From: an uncultured Desulfobacteraceae bacterium | GTDB lineage: Bacteria; Desulfobacterota; Desulfobacteria; Desulfobacterales; UBA5852 | Direction of reading: 5' to 3' | DNA length: 64,000 nt | Assembly (NCBI GenBank): GCA_913060875.1 | Contig: CAJXSL010000001.1 | Span: forward strand, 826,464-890,463 | Shown here: in pieces, positions 1 through 8,023 of the stretch | Layout: each line of letters begins with the position of its first letter | Numbering within the stretch: the stretch's first letter is position 1 | Notes under the pieces: model-generated | The model's database searches: none | Told to the model about the DNA's origin: nothing | The model's input: the letters and a program-made list of their open reading frames with translations, nothing else | Translations under genes and position numbers: made by a program

Positions 1-210
1 CAGGACATCCGGATCCTCGCCCAGGTCCTCGGCCAGAGCCCGTATCTTGTCCTCGGTGAGGTAGGCTTTCAGATCGCCCCGCTCGATCTTGCTGAGATAG
101 GACGGCTCGACCCCCATCCGCATGGCGACCTGTCTCACGGAATAGCTGCGGTCCTGGGCTTTGAGCCGCTCGCGCTTGTCACGAATATATTGACCGAATG
201 TGTTTTTCAT
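1..210 (-). CDS. XRE-family helix-turn-helix regulator, 3' part cut by window edge
   Basis: This is the first 70 codons of a small DNA-binding regulator; the rest lies outside the window. The translation starts MKNTFGQYIRDKRERLK and carries the XRE/Cro HTH core (SVRQVAMRMG, then PSYLSKIERG), so it very probably binds DNA as a dimer. The ATG at 210 has no Shine-Dalgarno sequence. A consensus -10 box ends only 7 bases before it, so the mRNA is probably leaderless. A near-palindrome covers the same promoter, which suggests autorepression. It lies on the same strand as, and 73 bases downstream of, the CARF/sigma-54 gene that ends the conflict operon, so it may be a second regulator of that island. 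The family call is firm. The target genes are inferred. Confidence 0.85.
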   Translation of the reverse strand, partial: MKNTFGQYIRDKRERLKAQDRSYSVRQVAMRMGVEPSYLSKIERGDLKAYLTEDKIRALAEDLGEDPDVL

Positions 211-212
211 AC

Positions 213-232
213 TGTGTAGTATATAGTACACA
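213..232. promoter_or_regulatory. Putative XRE operator, near-palindrome over the -10 box
   Basis: The 20-base site has arms TGTGTA and TACACA around a TATATA centre, with one mismatched pair at 219/226. It covers the -10 hexamer and lies 3 bases before the start codon. That placement suits autorepression by the XRE protein. The binding itself is inferred. Confidence 0.6.
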
Positions 233-246
233 AAATAAGCTGTCAA
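218..246 (-). promoter_or_regulatory. Sigma-70 promoter of the XRE gene
   Basis: Read on the minus strand, TTGACA (246-241) is followed by exactly 17 bases and TATACT (223-218). This is a near-perfect sigma-70 promoter. The predicted transcription start falls at about 210-212, on or next to the A of the ATG at 210, which implies a leaderless transcript. Confidence 0.8.
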
Positions 247-282
247 CAACCATTCAGAGTTTTTTTCCCGATTTGCTGAAAC

Positions 283-1923
283 TTATTGATATTTTGTTTT
301 CTCGGATAACTGAACCCATTCACGAAGGGTTTTTACTGTCACATCCACGAGAGATCCAGCTGACACGCCTCTCATTCTGGCAACACGTCGTACTTCTGAT
401 CCGATCCAAGACTGAAACACTTGTTGAACGGCTTTGGTCGTAAGTGGTTTGGCTGAGTCAAGCAAGTCGTCCAATGGGGAGTTGTTTACAAAACGAAAGG
501 CTACTTCCCTTGCCATATCGCTATTGATGGGTTTGGTTACGGAATCAAACGATGTCGGTAACCATTTTTTCAATTCAGATTCGTCGGGCGGAGTTGAGGT
601 GTGCCAATGGGCTAAAATGCGCCATCCAATAGCATACAGATTGCGCAAATTACCAGGCAAAGGGTGATTTCGAAGGAATTGCACCACTGTCTCGTGTCCG
701 ACTTCGGGCAGAGCAAAGTCGACACCGGCTTCGTTACATACTGATTCAAAAACGTCACGCCACAACCATGACAAATCCTCGGGTATCTCTCGGAGGGAAG
801 GGGCACGCATTCGAATGAGGGCGATGCGGTCAAAGAAATCCTGGTCTAAACGGTCCCGGAGGTTCTCCAGGGGGATATTGGTAGCGGTGATCAAACGGAA
901 CTGACTTTGTTTCCATCGGGTCTCACCGAGGGGCTGATAGCGTCCCTCTTCAATAGCCTTGATGAGCAGGCGTTGCATTTCTCGCGAAATATCCCCCACC
1001 TCATCAAGGAACAGAGTGTCGCCGTTGGCATTTGCCAGGAGCCCTTGTTTGGTTTCGGAAGCCCCTGTGAAAGCTCCCTTTACATAGCCGAAAAGCTCGG
1101 CACGCATTGTTGCCGGCTGGTACTGGCCACAGGCGATGGCAGGCCAGCCCTCGTCGAGATCCGCTTTGCGAAAGGGGCTGTTGAAACGGATCCAGTTGGC
1201 AAGGGTCGTTTTGCCGGTTCCTCTTTCCCCGAGAATCATTACAGGGACTCGGAGGCTCGCTACCTTTTCTGCCTCCGAATAGAATCGCTTTAGCACGTCA
1301 CTTCGGAATTGAGCCGGATCCCAGGAAATTTTTTCTGAACTGACAGATGTCTCCTTGGGGCGGGTTTTTCGGTATTTTTTGTAAAATGTTTCGATTCCGA
1401 TTTGGATTTGCTTTACCGCCGAGCGGTCCATGCGGTCTCCGGGGCGAATGGATTTCAGGAGTTGGAACGGTTCCCGAATAAAACCGGTTTCACCCATCAA
1501 TACCCAGATCGTTTGCATGGACGGGGTACCCGGGCTCGTGTGGATGAGGAGTTCTCTGTTTGGAAACCGGTTTCGGATATGCGGTATTTCTTTGCGCAGA
1601 AAATCGAATATCGATGTATGGTCAGTGGGGTCGGAACCATTCCAGACTATTTTTTCGCAAGTGATGGTGGGGTCCTGCTCCAGGATTTCACTAAAGGTGG
1701 CATTCACTCGCTCAAGGGAGGCGCTTTCGTTACGACAGAGCATCACCACATGATCTACCTTTCCTTTATATCGGGAATCCGCATCGAAAAGAAACGCAAG
1801 GGTGGGGCCGGGAATGGGACGTCCCGCAGAGTCGATTCGGTACTTTCCCGTTTTTCGATTTCGTTCATAGGGGTCATTGTTGAATGCGACCCAGCTTACA
1901 AGCACACCGCTGCGATTTTTCAT
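283..1923 (-). CDS. RtcR-like CARF-domain / sigma-54 AAA+ transcriptional activator
   Basis: This 546-aa protein has an N-terminal CARF-type sensor of about 170 residues and a bacterial enhancer-binding AAA+ domain. The CARF signature LLIHTSPGTPSMQ, near residue 125, matches the LIHITTGTH segment of E. coli RtcR. The AAA+ domain has Walker A GERGTGKTT near residue 233, GYVKGAFTGA (the sigma-54-contacting loop) near 281, and Walker B TLFLDEVGD. The C-terminus may hold an HTH. The ATG at 1923 is chosen because it overlaps the upstream stop as ATGA and has GGAGAG before it. RtcR is known to respond to RNA ends or tRNA fragments through its CARF domain. A similar cue here is inferred. It is the last gene of the operon headed by a -24/-12 promoter, so positive autoregulation is likely. 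Confidence 0.85.
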   Translation of the reverse strand: MKNRSGVLVSWVAFNNDPYERNRKTGKYRIDSAGRPIPGPTLAFLFDADSRYKGKVDHVVMLCRNESASLERVNATFSEILEQDPTITCEKIVWNGSDPTDHTSIFDFLRKEIPHIRNRFPNRELLIHTSPGTPSMQTIWVLMGETGFIREPFQLLKSIRPGDRMDRSAVKQIQIGIETFYKKYRKTRPKETSVSSEKISWDPAQFRSDVLKRFYSEAEKVASLRVPVMILGERGTGKTTLANWIRFNSPFRKADLDEGWPAIACGQYQPATMRAELFGYVKGAFTGASETKQGLLANANGDTLFLDEVGDISREMQRLLIKAIEEGRYQPLGETRWKQSQFRLITATNIPLENLRDRLDQDFFDRIALIRMRAPSLREIPEDLSWLWRDVFESVCNEAGVDFALPEVGHETVVQFLRNHPLPGNLRNLYAIGWRILAHWHTSTPPDESELKKWLPTSFDSVTKPINSDMAREVAFRFVNNSPLDDLLDSAKPLTTKAVQQVFQSWIGSEVRRVARMRGVSAGSLVDVTVKTLREWVQLSEKTKYQ

Positions 1924-4016
1924 GAAGTCAGCTCTCCATTTGTTTCCTGATTGCCGCAATGAGGACAGAGGAAACGGTTTTTACCCAGCGGAAGAGCCAG
2001 AATGTCGCAACCGTAACGCCGGTCTGCGTCGAGAAGGCCTTCAGAAGGGTCATTACCCGGAAAGTCCAGAAACGGGTAAGCATTACCGCAGATACCACAT
2101 CGTCGAAGCCCCCAGCGCGAATTACATCCACTGCAGTGGCAGTAAAACAGGCCGTCTTCCGCCTGAAAGTTCCAGGTTGATACGGACGAATCGCATATGG
2201 GACAATTTAGCAAACAGGCAGCATGCTCCAGGCTGGATTTGATGTTTTTAGACAACTGGATATCCATATCGATACCCTCGCGTTCAAGGGCCAACTCATG
2301 CTTGAGGTGTTTGCGATCCGTCCCTTTGGCTGTCAAGATTTTCTGTCGCAGCCCGCCAGCCTTCTGTTGCATTGTTGAAATTCGTTCTTGAAGTGCGGGC
2401 CAGTGTATGGCCTCATCGCCCCCAGGCTCAATAATTGCGGCCTGCTGTTTCCAAATTCCAAGCCACTCCGGCACATCGCCTGGGTTTACCCATCCAGGCT
2501 GAAGTGGGATACAAAAGGGATAGGCGTTGTAAAGGGCGGACCAGACGTGCCAGCGGATGGCGCAGGCAACTCGTTCTACGCTTTCAAGGTCCCACGGAGC
2601 TGCCGCGGCAAACATGGGGCCCGACCTTTCGCCGCGATTTCCGAGACTGCGAAGGCGCAGGCGATCTTTGATTGGGATTCGGCGGTTTTCATCCGCAGGT
2701 AGGCCGACGATCAGGAGATTGGTATCTTGGGGAACTTGTTTCAGCCACCGCCCAATGATCCCGCTTCCTTCGAGAATTGCTGGGAGAGGAATAATTCGCA
2801 TTGCTTCGGGATTAAAAATTGTTTTGATGAAAATATGGTGCTGGTCACGTGATAGGGTCAACCGGCCGGCGGGGCCGTCAAGATGGCATAAGCCTGTTTC
2901 TGCCAGGGTGGATTCTACACTTTCCGGAGCGGGTCGATACCCGAGGGCGCCCAGCGACCGGATTACGACCAGAAAAACAAACGATTGGAAGGACTGGGCA
3001 AGTTCCTGATCATTGAACCATTTGGTTTCCGGATCGGGTTCGATTGTTTTGACGTGCTCTTCCCAAGCGGTCCAGAGTTTTGCCACATGCCGATATACGC
3101 TGTCATGGGTGAGGACATTTGTCATCCTGAGCCGAATTTTGGCAGTTTTTCTGTGACCGATTCGTCGATAAAGTGGGCTGCCTTTCAATGCAAGCACGCG
3201 TCGGCGGAGCGAGACCAGTCTATTCAATAAATCTTTCGCCCCGCTGAGGCTGCCAGATTCCTCCTGGGCATCACCCCAGAGTTGCAGCACACGTTGGGCG
3301 CGTCGGTAATTAGCACTGTTTTCGAGCACCTCCTGGTAGTCTTGGCGACATCGAAACAGCTCGACCACACGCCGTACGGCTTTGATTCGACGCAACAAGA
3401 ACAGGTCGAGGTGGTCCACAAGCGTTACGGCCACCTGGTTTTCATAGATGCCGTAGAATTCGTCATTGATCAGGCTCAAGACCCGCTTTGGCCGGACCCC
3501 CCATAGGGTGCGGCGTTCCCAGTCTTCGGACCGTGCCGCCAGAATCGCGGATGCACGGGGGGAGGGCCTTTTGCACCTGGAAACGATGAGTCGTTCTTCC
3601 TCGGTTTTGAGGTGCGTGCGGGGCCGCTGGCAGGCAGCCTCCAGATAATCGATGCCGGACCTGATGTCTTGCTCCAATTGTGTTTCGACCAGTGCTTCGT
3701 CGATGGTGAGTGATAAGGGGGAGGTATGGATCCAGCTTTCCCAAAGAAATCCCTCGATGGTTCGAATTCCTCGTCCCATTTGACGAATAGTGTGCGCGGC
3801 GTCCTCGTCAAGCAGAAGGCGCGTGTCTGCGCGCAACATGCCTAATTTGGGAGAACTGAAACGACCATCGGAATCCGGTATTAGCAAGTTCCCCCGATTG
3901 ATGTGAGTGCCGCGAAGGGGGATGCTGATATCACTGTCGTAACGCCATTGGCCGGGAATAATGGGCATTCCAGGCCGATCACGGTGCTCGCCTGTGAGGG
4001 TATCGATCCAATCCAT
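1920..4016 (-). CDS. DUF2357 / McrC-like protein with C-terminal zinc ribbons
   Basis: This 698-aa protein is probably the nuclease-side partner of the McrB-like ATPase encoded just upstream. Residues of about 70-260 resemble DUF2357, with RPKRVLSLINDEFYGIYENQ matching the conserved segment before the helical part. The middle, around QSFQSFVFLVVIRSLGALGY, is placed like the start of the PD-(D/E)XK domain of McrC/DUF524 proteins, but I could not assign catalytic residues with certainty. The last 130 residues contain several Cys pairs (CPICDSS, CHCSGC, CGICGN, CPHCGN), which are zinc ribbons likely to bind nucleic acid or a partner. The start has GGAG before it and lies 11 bases after the ATPase stop. 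The nuclease role is inferred from family and pairing. Confidence 0.65.
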   Translation of the reverse strand: MDWIDTLTGEHRDRPGMPIIPGQWRYDSDISIPLRGTHINRGNLLIPDSDGRFSSPKLGMLRADTRLLLDEDAAHTIRQMGRGIRTIEGFLWESWIHTSPLSLTIDEALVETQLEQDIRSGIDYLEAACQRPRTHLKTEEERLIVSRCKRPSPRASAILAARSEDWERRTLWGVRPKRVLSLINDEFYGIYENQVAVTLVDHLDLFLLRRIKAVRRVVELFRCRQDYQEVLENSANYRRAQRVLQLWGDAQEESGSLSGAKDLLNRLVSLRRRVLALKGSPLYRRIGHRKTAKIRLRMTNVLTHDSVYRHVAKLWTAWEEHVKTIEPDPETKWFNDQELAQSFQSFVFLVVIRSLGALGYRPAPESVESTLAETGLCHLDGPAGRLTLSRDQHHIFIKTIFNPEAMRIIPLPAILEGSGIIGRWLKQVPQDTNLLIVGLPADENRRIPIKDRLRLRSLGNRGERSGPMFAAAAPWDLESVERVACAIRWHVWSALYNAYPFCIPLQPGWVNPGDVPEWLGIWKQQAAIIEPGGDEAIHWPALQERISTMQQKAGGLRQKILTAKGTDRKHLKHELALEREGIDMDIQLSKNIKSSLEHAACLLNCPICDSSVSTWNFQAEDGLFYCHCSGCNSRWGLRRCGICGNAYPFLDFPGNDPSEGLLDADRRYGCDILALPLGKNRFLCPHCGNQETNGELTS

Positions 4017-4027
4017 AAAACAGTCTC

Positions 4028-6427
4028 CTACAGGTGGCGCTGCTGTTCTTCAATAAAGTTTAAAGCAGCGTCAGCACCGCGATTTGTATCAGGCCAGCTC
4101 TCCTCCAGAGTTTCTTTCAGGGTATCGAGATCTTCTTCAAGGATATCGTGTCGGCCGTCTATTTTACGGATGATGCGGGATGTGACCATTTGGTCCAAAG
4201 CTTCTCCGAGGCTTCCGCCGCTGGAAAGAACGACGGGGACGAATTGTTTGATCTGTTTTTCAAGTCGACCACCCCAACCGATCCCGAACCTATCGCCCAT
4301 GGTATCCCTGAGGTAATCCTCCATCCAGTGAAGGGCGTTTTCAGCCGCATCGGCGTGTTCCTCAAAGGATTTTTCGAAGGCATCCAACAAGGCCTTATAC
4401 GCAACAGGTTCGCGTGGAGGCCGATCCTCAAGGTCAAAGGCAACTGGACGGCCAGGCAGTTCGAGAACAAATGAACGATCATAGGTCTTGTCGGCAAAAT
4501 CCTTTGTGGTTTCATCGTGGTTCGCTGTGCCGACGAACCAGACATTGTCAGGTAGGGGGAGAAAACGGCCTGCCGGTAGCCCCGAAGGCGCCTGGCCGTT
4601 TGGGCAGAAGGGCATCAGTTCGAATCGTCGATCTGCAAGCTTGTCGCGTTCCAATACGTCGAGCAGGTCAGCAGCGTACTGCTCGGGATGGGATAGGTTC
4701 ATCTCGTCCAGCAGGATTATGGCGAAACGGTCGCGCCATTGGGGAAGTTGGGCTTTATAAAGGGCCTGAACGAAGGAAGATTCGTGGTAGCGCTTTTCGA
4801 AGGCGTTGTGATAGCCGAATAGATCGTTGCGGTCTCGCCACCCGGCCTGAACGGAAACCGTTTCACAGAATCCGCCTACAGCGGCGGCGAAAGCGCGCGG
4901 AAGGCTGCTCTTGCCGATGCCACTGATTCCCTGTAGAAGGTGCATCCGGCTCATGGCCAAACCGCCAAGAAAGGCGCGGATATCTTCTTGCCGGTAATAA
5001 AGTTCGGGTCGCTCGCCCTTAGGATCCAGGCCGATTCGATGCCGGAGATCCTCTACAAAATCCGCGAGATCCAGTTTCGAGCCGTCCTGGGGTCGATAAA
5101 GATGTGATTGCTGCGTGTTGAGAGCCTGGTCCTCGTCCATTTTAACGAACTGGGGGAATACCGTTCGATCGCGATGTTTGTCGAGACGTTCCTCGAGATC
5201 ATGTTGGAGATCGTCGAGGGCGGTTTTCAAAAGGTTTTGGTTTTGTTCGAGGGCTCGGTTCCGTTCCTGCAGGATTTCCTGGGAATCGACTTCGATATGG
5301 AGTCGCTCCAACCGGGATTTCAGCCGACCGTTTTCATTGAGCAGTTTTGACCGATCCCTTTCCCATTCAGATTTGTCGCTTCTCAGTTGCAGCAATTCCT
5401 CGGTTTCCGCCGGTGTGGGTCTTTCGGCAAGCTCCGCCTCGAGCCTCTTGATTTGGCTGCGTAGCCCGTTGATTTCCCGCTCTACTTCCTTAGGACTCTT
5501 GTGCTCCATGAGGCGGGCGGCAGCTTCCTGTTCAGCAAGCGATGCTTCAAGGTTAGAAAGGCGTTCCCGCAGGGCCTTCTTGTCCCGGTTTGAAGCTGCC
5601 AGGTCTTCTTCCATATCTGCGACCTGTTTGGCAACACGGTCGCGAATGTGCGTTTCGACTTCCTTTTTGAGCTCTTCCGCGTCCTCCATGGCCCAAGCGG
5701 CTTCACGCTCGCGCTTTTCCAGGGTCAGCTGCTTTTCCCGAAGTTGGTTTTCGCAATCCATGATTTGTGTTTCCCGCCGCGCAAACTCATCCTCAAGCTG
5801 CTTGCGGCGATCAGCAAGGTTTTGACGAAATTGCTCCAACTGGTTATCGAGCTGTTCCAAGTGGGCCTGTTCGCGCTCTGCGGATTTTTCCAGCAATTTA
5901 TGGTTGCGGTCCAGCAGCTTCTGGTGGACGTCCTTTAGTTTTTTCAGCATATTTTCACGGCGCTCAACAAAGCCTGAATCTGCATCGGTTTCCCGTGCCG
6001 TGATCGATTCTTCACGATCAGTCAGTTCCTTCCGACGCGTTTCGAGTGTATCGCGATCTTTAGCAAACTGCTCCAATTCAAGATCGAGATGAGTTTTGGA
6101 CTCCTCCAATTCGCTCCGGAGTGCCTTCAGTGCTGTTTCCTCAGCATCAAGACATTCCTTTTCCTGCGTATAGGCGGTTATCAGCACCTGAAGGCGACGC
6201 CGGAGATGTTTCTCATCCTCCCCCGGCGTTTCTATCGCATCAGGGTTTGGCAAGTTGATACCGGCGCTTGATGCGTCAGACTCGAGGCGGTCGATAGGGA
6301 TTTCGTGGGGAGTTGTTCGATTCAAGGTTCTTCCTGAGGAAGTCACTGTTTTGCCTGCCGAAGGGGAGGCTGCTGCCGATAGGTTGTTGCCATTTTTCTT
6401 GCCGTGTTTTTTCTTTTTTTTTGCCAT
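4028..6427 (-). CDS. Coiled-coil McrB-like AAA+ NTPase (CnuB-like)
   Basis: This 799-aa protein has a Lys-rich start (MAKKKKKHGKKNG), a very long charged coiled coil at about residues 75-430, and a C-terminal AAA+ domain of the McrB/MoxR type. Walker A is GISGIGKSS near residue 500. Walker B is FAIILLDEMNLSH near 570. A sensor segment VGTANHDET near 630 resembles the McrB motif. Type IV restriction McrB proteins are motors that form rings and drive a McrC-type nuclease; the DUF2357 gene downstream supplies that partner. Fusion of McrB to long coiled coils is the defining feature of the systems described as CoCoNuTs. Whether it uses GTP or ATP cannot be told by eye. The ATG at 6427 has an AAGGA ribosome site. 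Confidence 0.8.
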   Translation of the reverse strand: MAKKKKKHGKKNGNNLSAAASPSAGKTVTSSGRTLNRTTPHEIPIDRLESDASSAGINLPNPDAIETPGEDEKHLRRRLQVLITAYTQEKECLDAEETALKALRSELEESKTHLDLELEQFAKDRDTLETRRKELTDREESITARETDADSGFVERRENMLKKLKDVHQKLLDRNHKLLEKSAEREQAHLEQLDNQLEQFRQNLADRRKQLEDEFARRETQIMDCENQLREKQLTLEKREREAAWAMEDAEELKKEVETHIRDRVAKQVADMEEDLAASNRDKKALRERLSNLEASLAEQEAAARLMEHKSPKEVEREINGLRSQIKRLEAELAERPTPAETEELLQLRSDKSEWERDRSKLLNENGRLKSRLERLHIEVDSQEILQERNRALEQNQNLLKTALDDLQHDLEERLDKHRDRTVFPQFVKMDEDQALNTQQSHLYRPQDGSKLDLADFVEDLRHRIGLDPKGERPELYYRQEDIRAFLGGLAMSRMHLLQGISGIGKSSLPRAFAAAVGGFCETVSVQAGWRDRNDLFGYHNAFEKRYHESSFVQALYKAQLPQWRDRFAIILLDEMNLSHPEQYAADLLDVLERDKLADRRFELMPFCPNGQAPSGLPAGRFLPLPDNVWFVGTANHDETTKDFADKTYDRSFVLELPGRPVAFDLEDRPPREPVAYKALLDAFEKSFEEHADAAENALHWMEDYLRDTMGDRFGIGWGGRLEKQIKQFVPVVLSSGGSLGEALDQMVTSRIIRKIDGRHDILEEDLDTLKETLEESWPDTNRGADAALNFIEEQQRHL

Positions 6428-6484
6428 GATCGTCCTTACTGATGAGTCTTGGAGAACGGTTTATTTAAAATTAATGAGCTCAGG

Positions 6485-8023
6485 TTATTCAGATGGAACG
6501 GCGTCCAACAGTTCCCGGCAAAGGCGAGTAGCCGTTTCGACATCCTTTTGGAGATCTGCCAGGGTGTGCTGGCTATCGCCTCCATGGATCTCATCTCCTG
6601 CGGCATTTGCGATAGCGTCAAGGTCGCGAATCCAAGCCGGTGAGAATTTCGCCAGGCGTTGCAGCGGATGATGCTCGTCGTCCGCTGCGGCTAAAAGAAA
6701 AGTGGCGCATAAGGGGCGTAAATTGGAAAGGCTTGGGCGTAAACAGGCGGCTTTCACCGTACCAGGTTTGGCATTTACGATGGCTTCCGGAATCGGGGGA
6801 TGGAATCCGGCAGCTTCTGCACAGGCTCCAATGACGCGTCGGGTCGTGTCTTTGGGAAGCCATTTGTTTCCGGCATAAAGCTTTTTCCAGGCGTTTCCCG
6901 GTGCATGCTGAGCACGCAAAATCCGCATAGCCTGTTCAAGGGCTTGACGTACCTTCAGATAGACCCCGTCAAGTTGGAAGCGGATGTCGCGGCCGTCAGC
7001 GTATTCCTGTTCCAGGCGTATGCGATCCATAACCGCCAGCTCCAGGCGATCGCGCACGGTATTCTCTCCGGCGAGTGTGCTGCGGGGCATGCAACGACTA
7101 AGCTCCTCCCTGGCTTGGTCCCTTAGAAGCTCCTGCATCCTAAGCCATTCCTGCCGGTGGCCTTCCATGGCTTCGCCGGTGATCCTGTCCAAAAGGTCCC
7201 GAAAACCACCTCCTGCCGAGGATCGAATTTTTTCCAACTGCGAACGAAGGGTCGTGGACGCGCCGAAGCCGAAGGGGTCTGCGACATACCAAGGCTCTTC
7301 CGTCATCTCCATCTCATCAGGAACATAAACGAAGGTAAGAAGATGGTAATCCTCGGGCTGTTCATGAATGAAGGAAATTTGGTGCACAACCGACGAAGAC
7401 AACGCTTCGAGTTCTTGCTCGGCCTGACGGATACGACGGACGTGCTTTCTATGCCGTCTTACAGCCGCCAAAATTTCTGCAGGTTTCGGCATAACGGGTG
7501 GTGCACTTCCTCTACGGACTATGGTTGCCCGTTTCGGCTTGGGATTGCCTTTTGTTCCCAGCTGAACCCAGGGCCGTCCCTCATCGTCAGCTTCCACCTC
7601 GGCGTTCATGAGGTTTATTACAAAGCGAGGCAGGAGTTCTCCAGTCCAGGTGTCCTGAAAAACCCAGCCGACTCGCATTTCTTCTGGTGAGAATTCCGCG
7701 TCAGTTAGGAGTTGGTGACCGCGTTCCGTGACTTGGCCGTCCTTTTCGAGCATCCCCATCTCAGTGAGTTCCTGGCCGACAATCCCTATAAGATCAGGAT
7801 CGATACCAAGAAGCTCCCCGGCCTGCTGATGCTGACGAATGCCGGCGATATGGAAACGCAGGACCGCGCGCTGAAGTATATTGAACTGCCGGTCGTAGGG
7901 TGCGGGGGTGACCACCTGCCATGCCCGCACCGGCCAGAGAAGGAAGTTTCTTTGCTTCCAACGCAGCCCCCTGCGATGAAGCGAGGGGTGGAAGTCCAAT
8001 ACGCGATCAGGTATAAAGTCCAT
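6485..8023 (-). CDS. Conflict-operon protein of unknown function, possible N-terminal winged helix
   Basis: I do not recognise this 512-aa protein. Residues of about 40-110 look like a winged-helix domain (FNILQRAVLRFHIAG, then LTEMGMLEKDGQVTERG). The middle has a conserved-looking stretch, YHLLTFVYVPDEM then WYVADPFGFG, typical of a folded beta-rich domain, and the C-terminal half is mainly helical. There are no transmembrane segments or signal peptide. The ATG at 8023 is preferred over the upstream GTG because GGAGG lies 6 bases before it. The gene overlaps the helicase stop by 17 bases, so the two are translationally coupled. Its place between the helicase and the McrB-like ATPase suggests a structural or target-recognition subunit. 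That role is inference. Confidence 0.75.
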   Translation of the reverse strand: MDFIPDRVLDFHPSLHRRGLRWKQRNFLLWPVRAWQVVTPAPYDRQFNILQRAVLRFHIAGIRQHQQAGELLGIDPDLIGIVGQELTEMGMLEKDGQVTERGHQLLTDAEFSPEEMRVGWVFQDTWTGELLPRFVINLMNAEVEADDEGRPWVQLGTKGNPKPKRATIVRRGSAPPVMPKPAEILAAVRRHRKHVRRIRQAEQELEALSSSVVHQISFIHEQPEDYHLLTFVYVPDEMEMTEEPWYVADPFGFGASTTLRSQLEKIRSSAGGGFRDLLDRITGEAMEGHRQEWLRMQELLRDQAREELSRCMPRSTLAGENTVRDRLELAVMDRIRLEQEYADGRDIRFQLDGVYLKVRQALEQAMRILRAQHAPGNAWKKLYAGNKWLPKDTTRRVIGACAEAAGFHPPIPEAIVNAKPGTVKAACLRPSLSNLRPLCATFLLAAADDEHHPLQRLAKFSPAWIRDLDAIANAAGDEIHGGDSQHTLADLQKDVETATRLCRELLDAVPSE

